Program-made: the position numbers and the translations under genes
The notes under the pieces: model-generated
The model's database searches: none
The model's input: only the letters and a program-made list of their open reading frames with translations
What the model was told of the DNA's origin: nothing
Assembly (NCBI GenBank): GCA_022432975.1
Contig: CM039516.1
Coordinates: 35,960,599-36,024,598, forward strand
Source: Begonia masoniana
Taxonomy: Eukaryota > Streptophyta > Magnoliopsida > Cucurbitales > Begoniaceae
Reading direction: 5' to 3'
Length of the DNA stretch: 64,000 nt
In this document: positions 45,672 to 57,529 of the stretch, in pieces
Layout: each line of letters starts with the position of its first letter
How positions within the stretch are numbered: position 1 is the first letter of the stretch

Positions 45672-46094
45672 TCAAAGCTCGACCCCACCTCCTTCAAACC
45701 TATCCTCTTGGCTCAACTGTGAAGCAACAAACTTATCAAGAGCCCTCCAATCTGTCACGTTCTTCAAGTTGTTTAACTTTCTCCTTTGCAGATTGTTTGC
45801 ATTTTCATTGCTGTCCGATATCAATGATACCGAGTTGGAGCTCTTAATCAATGGAAGAGATGGACTATCTAGCTGAGGAAGCTGCACAAAATTATCAAAG
45901 TAGTACAAGAAATTTACACTATCAACCACTCTCTCTTTCTTACACGAGAAATTTTGAGTGACCTGAGAGGAGAATTCGGTTTGGTCAAAGCCAGTAGGTT
46001 CATCGCAGAAGTAGCTCGAGTCCCACCCTTCAATGGTCTTTGTTTGACAGCTTGTTCTTTTCTTAAATGCTCTGCAAACGACCCAACCTTCTTC
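45672..46094 (-). CDS. NAC gene exon 3
   Basis: Acceptor TTTTTGGCAG|GAAGAAGG, phase 0. 140 codons plus TGA. It covers NAC subdomain E and the transcriptional-activation side of the protein. The frameshift is described in the gene entry. Confidence 0.85.
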   Translation of the reverse strand, partial: EEGWVVCRAFKKRTSCQTKTIEGWDSSYFCDEPTGFDQTEFSSQVTQNFSCKKERVVDSVNFLYYFDNFVQLPQLDSPSLPLIKSSNSVSLISDSNENANNLQRRKLNNLKNVTDWRALDKFVASQLSQEDRFEGGGVEL

Positions 46095-49000
46095 CTGCCA
46101 AAAACAAACATCTTTGCGTAAGAGATTATCGACAAGGGCTCTAAAAAATCAAATACCAAAGCCAAAAAGAAACACAGATTAAACATTGAGATTTTATGTG
46201 TGAAACCGGACGGATAAAAACTATGCCAAAAGAAAAGACATTCACTGCGAAAATTAAGGTACACTAAAAATCTTCTAATGTTATAAAAAATTTGTATTTA
46301 ATTTTTGGCATTTGATGAAGATTAATTATCTCGTGCTTAATTTTAATTATTGTTTCGTGTAAGATAGATAATTTTTTGTAAAGTGGTTAAATATCGAAAT
46401 AGTGATAGGAAAATTATATCTTGAGATGACGTTTTAGATAACGTTTAGATTTCTAACAAAACCTTGGTGGTCATTACAAGGAGTGATCAAGTTTTTGTTT
46501 TCTTTCGTTCTAAGAGCGACATATTTCTTTTCTTGCACAGTATTCAATTATGTGACATGATTTCTAGTTTGGATTGGGCAGGGCCAGTATTTAGCATTAA
46601 GATTTTTATATTACTCTATATATTATATATTGTATTGAAATGCAATACTCAATTGTCCCTATCTTCTAGGAATTTGTCAGAGAAGACTCACCAAAAATCA
46701 AGTGATCAACTATAGTTTATGTTTAGGTCAGGCTCTACAACATAACCTTTATGTCAGTTTAGCTTAAATATTCAGGGTAATATTGATGCAGCGAAAAATA
46801 TTAAGAAAGAAATATAGCTTCAGACGGAAGAAGAAGAGGAAAATAGGGGAGAAAGTGTATAGCCAAGAAGAAGAAAAAAGGGGAGGAGAAGCTCGAAAGA
46901 GAATAGGAGATTGGAAAATAGGGTTTCAAGAAACCATTTCATTCAATAATCATCAACCATCAAACACACTACAATAAAAGCGTTTAAATAGACTAAATTT
47001 GGGCTAACCCTAACGGGCCCGTAATAACCCTAAAACACGAAAATAACAATAACTGGAATAAATAATAAAATTATATAAATAATAAAAAGTCGATGATGTC
47101 TTCATCAACTCTCCCGGGGTAGAAGAAGGGCTTCCAGTCAAGTTGACGGATCCACACGCAGTAGGCTGATCAATCACCCAACCATAAACTGAACGGTTGA
47201 GCGACCTTCTTCCGACGTCCATAAACTTGAGTAACCTGAGGTCTGGAACGAGAATCTCTCTGAGTTGGTCTGGAATCTGGCAAAGTAAGATCCTGGTGAC
47301 TCCGAAATTACTCCAAAAGATCTGGATCCAAATGCTGAAGTGTCTCTCTGGAAATCCACGTACAATCACTATCTGGACGATCCACCCAACGAACCAGGAA
47401 GCGTTGAACCTCACCTTCATTAGTAAATACAATCTGTTCATCTAAAATAGCATCAATTTTATCCTTATGTGTAGTGACAGGGGATGTCGGGGAAGCAGAA
47501 ATAATAGATGCAGGATCAAAATCAATGGAAGAAGGTATAAAAGGTTCAGCAGATGGGCTAAAGTGACCTTTATAAGCAATCAAGTCCTCAACATTAAAAG
47601 TGGAATGATAGCCAAAATGAGGTGGAAGATCAACGACATATGCATTTGAGCCAATTCGCTTTAAAATTTTAAACGGACCAATGCTACGACCTTGCAATTT
47701 AGAACCAGGTCCAGATGTACGCCGCTCAGGGCGTATTCGAACCATGACATAATCTCCAACATTAAATTCAATCTGTCGTTTGTGTAAATCAGCTTGTAAT
47801 TTATATGATGTATTACTAGCCTCTATTCGTTTATTGATCTCTATATGTAAATCATGAAGGTGTTGTGCAAAATTTTCAGCCGACATAGACACACTAGCAT
47901 GCGGTGACATAGGAAGGAGGTCTAAGGGTTTCCTAGGCTTGAAACCATGAACAACTTCAAAAGGACTCATACCTATGATCGGTTTACAGAGCTATTATAT
48001 GCGATCTAGGCAGTGGGGAGGATCAAGTCCCAATTTCTAAAATTTTCTTTGACCAAACATCATAATAAGTTTCCTAGACTTCTATTAACAATTTCAATTT
48101 GACCATCAGTTTGGGGGTGATAAGCTGTTGAAAATTTTAGAGTGGTGCCTACCATGTGCCATAACGTTCTCCAAAAGTGACCAGTAAAACGCACGTCCCT
48201 ATTGGAAACAATAGTTTTAGGAAGACCATAAAGTTTTACAATCTCATTAAAATACAAACGAGCTACCTTAGAAGCATCTGACGTTTTATTACAAGGAATG
48301 AAATGAGCCATTTTTTAGAAACGATCCACAACGACCAAAATAGAATCATGTTTTTTAGGAGTGCGAGGAAGTCCAAGCACAAAATCCATACTAACATCCT
48401 CCCATGGACGATTGGGGACAGAGAGAGGAATGTAAAGGCCAGCATTTTGTCGTCTTTGTTTGGCCACTTGACAAACTCTGCAAGCGCTGACTATTTTGCC
48501 CACGTCTTTCTTTAAACCGGGCCAATAGAATTGACGTTCGACTTCTTCTATCGTCTTATCACGTCCAAAATGCCCAGCTAATCCACCAGCATGAACCTCC
48601 CAAACAAGAAACTCTCTAACTGATGTTTGAGGAATGCATAATTTGTTAGTCTTAAAAAGATAACCATCCTCAATATGAAAATCACTGTTGACATTGACTT
48701 GTTCATTCGTCAATGCGTGGAAAATATCTTTAAAATGAGGACAAGACTCGTAATCCTCTTTGAGTCTTTCGAAGCCAATGATTTTAGTACTCATGACATT
48801 TAGAACAGAAATGCACCGACTTAATGCATCGGCTGCTTGATTTTCTACCCCTTTTCTATGTTTCAAGACGAACGAATATGCTTGCAAATACTCAATCCAA
48901 CGACCATCTCGAGAGTTCAATCTTTTTTGAGAATTGAGATATCGTAAAGCTTCATGGTCAGAGTACAACACAAATTCTTGAGGTAACAAGTAGTGACGCC

Positions 49001-52000
49001 AATAACGGAGAGCTTGTACTACAGCATATAATTCTCTATCATATGTCGAATATCGTTGTTTGGCATCGTTTAACTTTTCGCTAAAATAAGCGATGGGATG
49101 TCGTTCCTGGCTGAGAACGCCACCAATTCCTACTTCGGATGCGTCACATTCAACTTCAAAAACTTTAGAAAAATCAGGAAGACGCATTACTGGAGCTTCT
49201 GACATTCGGGTCTTAATAATTTTAAAGGCTTTCGATGCTGCTAACGACCAAAGAAATTCTCCTTTTTTCATACACTCAGTGACCGGTGCCATAATTGTAC
49301 TGAACCCTTTGATGAAACGACGGTAAAAGGTAGCTAATCCGTGAAAGCTTCGAACATCATTCAGACTTGTAGGTTCCGGCCAATCAACAATTGCCTTAAC
49401 TTTTGAAGGGTCAGGGGATACTCCTATCGTAGATACGATAAAGCCCAAGAAGGTAACACTATCCGTGAAAAACTCACACTTTTTGACATTTGCATAGAGG
49501 TTTGAAGACCGAAGGGTGGAGCAAACTTGTTGGAGATGATTTCGATGTTGATCTAAAGTTTGACTAAATATGAGGATATCATCGAAGTAAACCACTAAAA
49601 ACTTCCCCATAAAAGGTCTAAGAGCATGAGTCATTACTCTCATGAAGGTACTTGGGGCGTTGGTAAGTCCAAATGGCATAACAAGCCACTCATAAAGTCC
49701 ATCTTTTATTTTAAACGCGGTCTTCCACTCATCTCCAGGGCGAATCCTTATTTGGTGATATCCACTTCTAAGGTCAATTTTTGAGAATATCTTAACATGA
49801 GCCATTACGTCCAATAAATCATCAAGTCTAGGGATAGGAAAACGATACTTTACAGTAATCTTGTTAATGGCTCGACTATCAATACACATCCTCCAAGTGC
49901 CATCTTTTTTTGGAGTCAAGAGAGCTGGAACTGCACAAGGGCTTAAACTCTCTCGGATAAATCCTTTATTTATAAGTTCGTTTACTTGTCGTTGGAGTTC
50001 AGCATGTTCAGTGGGATTCATTCTATAGTGAGGTAAATTTAGAAGGGATGCCCCCGGAATGAACTCAATTTCGTGTTGAATATCGCGTAATGGGGGTAAT
50101 TGGTCAGGTAGGTCTTCCGAAAAGACGTCGTTAAATTCATTGATGATCGACTGGGCTTCCTCAGAGATGATGGATAGAGGACTGGACCCACTCTCTATGA
50201 CCAACACAAGAAAAATAATTGAATCCTTTTTTAGTAAGCGTTCAAACTCCTTCGGGGTAATAATATTTAATCCTTTGTGCTCGATAATTTTCTTCACTTG
50301 AGGAATTTCTCGTGGTTTTGGGTTCGGAGGCAGGGGATTAAGGTGAATTTTCTTTCCCTGAAACACAAAAGAACAGGAATTTGATCGACCATGTATGGTG
50401 ACATCTAAGTCAAACAACTAGGGTCGACCAAGAATGACATGACTGACATCCATAAAAATGACATCGCACCAGAGTTGTTCTTTATACTCAAGAAACTGGA
50501 TAGGAACCAAACAACGCTCTTTTACAGATATAGAGGAAGAGTCAATCCATGAAACATTATAAGGTCGAGGATGAGAAACTGGTTGCAATCCAAGATGAGC
50601 CACCGTAGTTGCAGATACGGCATTAACGCAACTACCACTATCTACAATGATTTTGCAGCCTTTGTCATTGACTTTGATATATGTGTGAAAAATAGAATGA
50701 CGACGCCAATCTTCAATATCCTTGGGTTGGGTGAGCGTGCATCTCACAACGCTCAGTCGAGGTGAATCAAGAGAAGTAGACACAGGACTAGGTCGGATAC
50801 ATCCTACAAAATTATTGTTGTCCAAATCCTCAAATTCTTCAAGGTTAGGCTCATAGACTTGCTCTTCATTTGTTTCTTCGATTGCATCGTCACACTCTTG
50901 TAGGACCAAGTTTCGGCTAGGACAGTTAGAAGAGATGTGACCAAAACCCTTACAGTTAAAACATTGTAAACGTGAGGAGTTTCTAGAATTGTCTATATTT
51001 TTCTCTTTATTTTCTCTCACCAAAGGGGTATTGGACGGAGGAGGTCCTAAGACAGACTTAGAAGGAATAGGAGTCGAGGCTGAGGGAGGTCGATTGTCAC
51101 TTCGTTTACTAAATGGTATTCTTGTTACTAGCTCATAGTCGCGAACTAAAGAATATGCATGATCTAGGGTGTTGACGCCTCGAAGGATAAGCTCACGTCT
51201 TAGATCTTCTCTTAAACCCTGTCGAAATCTACTTAAAGTCATGGCTTCATCTTCCACGACTTGACTTCTCATCCGAAAATCATCGAACTGATTAACATAT
51301 TCAGTGACTGGTCGGTTGCCTTGGGTAAGGGCATTCCATTGGTCCAACAAATTACCCCGGTAGGATTGGCGTAAATACTTCTCTTGAAGACGTTGTTTCA
51401 TTTCGTCCCAACTTGCAACAGGAGGCGCATAACGTCTTTCTAGGAGATCTTCGACACTTTCCCAAAATAGCTGAGCGGTGCCAGATAATTTTAAACTAGC
51501 AAATTGAACACATCGATTTTCTGGCACTCCATACCAAGAAAAAAAACGATCCATATCTTTTACCTACTGAATAAAAATACGGGGATCTAGACAACCATCA
51601 AAAGTTGGCGCATCCAATTTGATATTCCTAAAAAGTTGTTCATCCTGGTGATTAGGAGGTGGCGATTCTCGACGATACTGGTTTCAACCACCATCATGAT
51701 CAACATTTCTGTCCCGATGGTTATGTCCAAAGTGTCGTCTAGTATTTTGTCGGTGATGCTGACGCCGATTATTGGACACTACAGAATTGTCTGTATCCGA
51801 CGGATGAGGAGTTTGCTCAATATTGTTTAACCTAGTTTCGAGGTTTTTAATGTCAGTCTGGGTACTAGCTAATTGATCTTGAAACTGTTGTTGGTTATGA
51901 AGCAATTGTGTTAATTGACGGGAAATAGCATCTAATTGGGAAGGTTCCATATCTAAGGCACTAGAGCTAGATGAGACCTGACGACCAATACGTAACTGCA

Positions 52001-55000
52001 TACAATGTTACTATTGAAGGCTAAAATATTCAAACTTTTTTTTTAATGACTACACATAGAGATCATTAAACAAATAGTGCTCGTAATAAATAATATTAAC
52101 TACAATCAGATACCACAAATTGAGTTTATTTAATCAAGGAGATTATGTTGGTTCTAACAAAGCAAACACGTAGAATTGATATTTTTAAAATAATGAAACG
52201 AAAAAACCCAAATGTTATGCCGTATGATATATCACCACAAAATTGACTATTAAACTGAATAGTAAAATTAAAAATGGGATAGAAATAATCTGCAAAGATT
52301 AAATCAAATGGCAGTTTAAATCAAAGGACTTTGAGGGGTTAAATCAACTAATGTGGTTTAGGATGAGTCAAATAATCAGATGAAATTTTGGTAATAAGCT
52401 ACGAGGATTGATGCATAGAGATTCGAAATTTAGGTAGGTCACGACACAATGAATAAAATCAAAGCATAATTTAGAGGTAACAGTATTGAAAAACTAATAA
52501 AAGATTAGAACAGAAAACTCCCTGGATCGAAGGTTAAATCCTCTTGGTGATAGAGATGCAGATGAGTATCCAAATCAAGATCAACAGTGAAATAACAAGC
52601 AACAGTTGTCCTTCGTCCCAAATCAGGCAGCAAAATCCATACAACTGGACGAAAGACTTCAAGAGGCAATGAACAGTGACCCGCGATGAACAGTGGCCGG
52701 CGATGAACAGTGACCGGCGATGAACAGTACCCGGCGTGAACAGTAACCGGCGTGAACAGTGACCGGCGATGAACAGTGACCGGCGATGAACAGTGACCGG
52801 CGATGAACAGTGACCCGCGATGAACAGTGACCGGCGATGAACAGTGACCGGCGATGAACAGTGACCGGCGATGAACAGTGACCGGCGATGAACAGTGACC
52901 GGCGATGAACAGTGACCGGCGATGAACAGTGACCGGCGATGAACAGTGACCGGCGATGAACAGTGACCGGCGATGAACAGTGACCGGCGATGAACAGTGA
53001 CCGGCGATGAACAGTGACCGGCGATGAACAGTGACCGGCGATGAACAGTGACCGGCGATGAACAGTGACCGGCGATGAACAGTGACCGGCGATGAACAGT
53101 GACCGGCGATGAACAGTGACCGGCGATGAACAGTGACCGGCGATGAACAGTGACCGGCGATGAACAGTGACCGGCGATGAACAGTGACCGGCGATGAACA
53201 GTGACCGGCGATGAACAGTGACCGGCGATGAACAGTGACCGGCGATGAACAGTGACCGGCGATGAACAGTGACCGGCGATGAACAGTGACCGGCGATGAA
53301 CAGTGACCGGCGATGAACAGTGACCGGCGATGAACAGTGACCGGCGATGAACAGTGACCGGCGATGAACAGTGACCGGCGATGAACAGTGACCGGCGATG
53401 AACAGTGACCGGCGATGAACAGTGACCGGCGATGAACAGTGACCGGCGATGAACAGTGACCGGCGATGAACAGTGACCGGCGATGAACAGTGACCGGCGA
53501 TGAACAGTGACCGGCGATGAACAGTGACCGGCGATGAACAGTGACCGGCGATGAACAGTGACCGGCGATGAACAGTGACCGGCGATGAACAGTGACCGGC
53601 GATGAACAGTGACCGGCGATGAACAGTGACCGGCGATGAACAGTGACCGGCGATGAACAGTGACCGGCGATGAACAGTGACCGGCGATGAACAGTGACCG
53701 GCGATGAACAGTGACCGGCGATGAACAGTGACCGGCGATGAACAGTGACCGGCGATGAACAGTGACCGGCGATGAACAGTGACCGGCGATGAACAGTGAC
53801 CGGCGATGAACAGTGACCGGCGATGAACAGTGACCGGCGATGAACAGTGACCGGCGATGAACAGTGACCGGCGATGAACAGTGACCGGCGATGAACAGTG
53901 ACCGGCGATGAACAGTGACCGGCGATGAACAGTGACCGGCGATGAACAGTGACCGGCGATGAACAGTGACCGGCGATGAACAGTGACCGGCGATGAACAG
54001 TGACCGGCGATGAACAGTGACCGGCGATGAACAGTGACCGGCGATGAACAGTGACCGGCGATGAACAGTGACCGGCGATGAACAGTGACCGGCGATGAAC
54101 AGTGACCGGCGATGAACAGTGACCGGCGATGAACAGTGACCGGCGATGAACAGTGACCGGCGATGAACAGTGACCGGCGATGAACAGTGACCGGCGATGA
54201 ACAGTGACCGGCGATGAACAGTGACCGGCGATGAACAGTGACCGGCGATGAACAGTGACCGGCGATGAACAGTGACCGGCGATGAACAGTGACCGGCGAT
54301 GAACAGTGACCGGCGATGAACAGTGACCGGCGATGAACAGTGACCGGCGATGAACAGTGACCGGCGATGAACAGTGACCGGCGATGAACAGTGACCGGCG
54401 ATGAACAGTGACCGGCGATGAACAGTGACCGGCGATGAACAGTGACCGGCGATGAACAGTGACCGGCGATGAACAGTGACCGGCGATGAACAGTGACCGG
54501 CGATGAACAGTGACCGGCGATGAACAGTGACCGGCGATGAACAGTGACCGGCGATGAACAGTGACCGGCGATGAACAGTGACCGGCGATGAACAGTGACC
54601 GGCGATGAACAGTGACCGGCGATGAACAGTGACCGGCGATGAACAGTGACCGGCGATGAACAGTGACCGGCGATGAACAGTGACCGGGCCGTAATAACCC
54701 TAAAATACGAAAATAATAATAACTGGAATAAATAATAAAATTATATAAATAATAAAAAAGTCGATGATGTCCTCATCAAATATCATCACTACGTCGTTCA
54801 AAGTTTAAGCACATTAATTGTTAAGTTTTTCTTTTTAGGTGTTTTTTTTTTTAACAACGTGGAAAATCTATTGATTAAAAATTGAAGGTTTCATTGTGTA
54901 ATATAATTATTTTGAAGAGAGATTGCTAAAGTTTAGTGTTCTATATTCTTTTTGGGCCAGACTAGAAGTTTGTTTTTTGATCTGTGAAGGTGGAAATTGC

Positions 55001-57483
55001 TAGAGATTTTACGACTCGATTTCAATTAATCACAGTTCAGTATTAGAGTTTTTATATTACACTATATATTGTTTCTTTGCCAATAGTCTACTTAATAGTA
55101 CATTTTTTAGCTCTACTAGTGGTTTTTTCTATTAAGATTTTTCACATAAATCTTAGAGTCACAACTTTTATATTTTTATTTTTCTTATTATTTTTTTAAT
55201 TTTTAACATCTATTATGTGGGAATTAATTATATTGAACTATCATTTTAAGTTATTGTAATCATTATGCGGACCTCGGTCACCTTGTGTGTACTATGGTTT
55301 ACAATTTAACTTAAGTCTTTCATCGTGGACCATGAACTAAAGCCTAAAGATGGGGTGTCAAGTCCTATTCGAAGGTCAAATAGCTTAACCCAACACTTCT
55401 GACTTGACACGTCTCTAGACTGTGACAATAGTACATAAGTAATTTTGTAACTCAAATTATATATATATAAGTATTGTTCTCCTCCCTACCTAGTACAACG
55501 CATTTTAGGCTAACTCCAAGAACAAATCTTTGAAGTCTCCAGCCCAAAACAGACAATATTGTACTGAGAGCACTGAGGAACTTCACAAATATATCATAGA
55601 CAGGTTCCCAACCGGATTGTGGCCGACGGGACATGGAGCCCTTGGTACATTGTGGCGGCCCCCATGTGAAGTTAAAGACGACCCAAAACTCTGTTGATTA
55701 TGAGTACCTACTCATACCAGTGGGGGTGACAATCTTATATCGCTTGTGAGAGTGAAATTTGAGTGATTTATAAGTAAGATTCTCCTCCTTACTCACACAG
55801 ACGTATTTTGGACTAACTCCAAGAACAATCCATGAAAACTCTTGCTCAAACGGACCAAGAGAGCAAGTGTGGCAACACGTCCTGTGAAGGCAATGACGAC
55901 CCAATATTTTGTTGATTGTTAAGGCTCAGCTCATACTAGTGAGAGAGTGAAAATTGTGTGATTTATAAGTATTGTTCTCCTCCCTACCTAGTACAACGCA
56001 TTTTAGGCTAACTCCAAGAACAAATCTTTGAAGTCTCCAGCCCAAAACAGACAATATTGTACTGAGAGCACTGAGGAACTTCACAAATAGTATCATAGAC
56101 AGGTTCCCAACCGGAATTGTGGCCGACAGGGACATGGAGCCCATTGGGTACATTGTGGCGGCCCACCATGTGAAGTTAAAGACGACCCAAAACTCTGTTG
56201 ATTATGAGTACCTGACTCATACCAGTGGGGGTGACAATCTTATATCGCTTGTGAGAGTGAAATTTGAGTGATTTATAAGTAAGATTCTCCTCCTTACTCA
56301 GCACAACGTATTTTGGACTAACTCCAAGAACAAATCCATGAAAACTCTTGCTCAAAACGGACAATATTATACTGGAAGTACTAGAAGATTCGACACAAAC
56401 ACATACACACAAGCACTATATAAAGGACCTAAAAGTGGTTCATACACTAGGAGCTAAGCCCAAGTACTCTCACGATCCATACTGTTTACCCATTTTACCC
56501 ATTTTACCCATCGAGGGGATCTACGATCTACCACCGCATATCCATGTAAAACTATCCATAATTTTCTTTTTGCACCATAAAGTGTTCGACTTGACAGAAA
56601 AAGAATTGGGTTAATATAACTAAAAAAAACTTTTCACCCTCTTGAACTCTCATCTCATTCTATGTTTCTTTGAAAGTTCATCCGGTCTTTTTGTTCTTCA
56701 TCATTAGCTTGGAAAAAAGTCTTATCAATTAGAGGTAAAAGTTAATCCAAATTAGATCGAAAAAGAATTCAGGTTCACATAACTCTAACAAGAACTTTGC
56801 ACTTCCCGAAACTTTATCTCATTCTATGTCTCGTGAAAGTAATGTAAGTCGGTCTTCTTGTTCCTCGTCCTTAGTTGGGAAAAAAAGTCTATCAATTGGA
56901 CGTAAAAGTTAACCTGTTATTTTTAATGATAATGAATGTCTTGCCTGTCCAAACTAACTATACTCTTATCTTTAACTAGTTGAGATTCAAACATTAAGGA
57001 TCAATGAGCTTGCAATATTTTTAAGACATGTTTTACATCTCTTAGAATCAAAAGAAACAGTTACAAACAATGTTTCAACGAAGTCGATGAAAAAATCGAA
57101 CAAACAATGCATTAAACACTATCCTTGGTTTGCTCAAACATTTTTTTCAAAAATTGTTTTAGAGATATAAATATGATAAAAACATGATATTTACATTTGC
57201 TATGAAATAATATTTGAAAATCTGTCTTTCAACCATGCTCAAGAAGTTGTATGCAACACACATGAAACACCAAACAAGACTGCAAAAACATCTTTTCTAG
57301 GACAAAGACAAGTATGTGGTTAATGCATGTAACATGAAACACTTCTTTATCTGTTTTTCTTTTGCAAAACCTATTTTCTAACTTAAAAAATATCCTTTTT
57401 TAATGTTTTTACTAAAGGTTTCACCATCATTTAGAGAGGATTTAAGGCTAAAACCTAAGTTTTGAGAGGGAGAGAGAAGAGAG

Positions 57484-57529
<46 letters not shown>

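Larger units (their letters stand above)
46784..54778 (-). mobile_element. Element G: Ty3/gypsy CRM-clade LTR retrotransposon in NAC intron 2
   Basis: Ends TGATG...CATCA with perfect target duplication AATAT (46779-46783, 54779-54783). Gag, protease, RT-RH and integrase with a chromodomain read on the minus strand, interrupted by about five stops or frameshifts. The protease style ([17 protein letters not shown]) and RT ([23 protein letters not shown]) fit the CRM clade. The 3' LTR is 324 bp; the 5' LTR keeps only about 91 bp homologous to it and is otherwise a 17-bp array plus unrelated sequence. It lies in the same orientation as the gene, so its LTR poly(A) signals could act on the NAC pre-mRNA. 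Confidence 0.88.

Noticed and set aside
45914..46264. Minus frame of 116 codons beginning in intron 2
   Set aside because: A different frame of NAC exon 3; the NAC frame is supported by motifs and splice sites.
52669..54687. Centromeric or telomeric satellite
   Set aside because: The 17-bp unit is confined to one LTR and is too short and local; G's chromodomain is of the ordinary kind, so CRM-clade membership alone does not imply a centromere.
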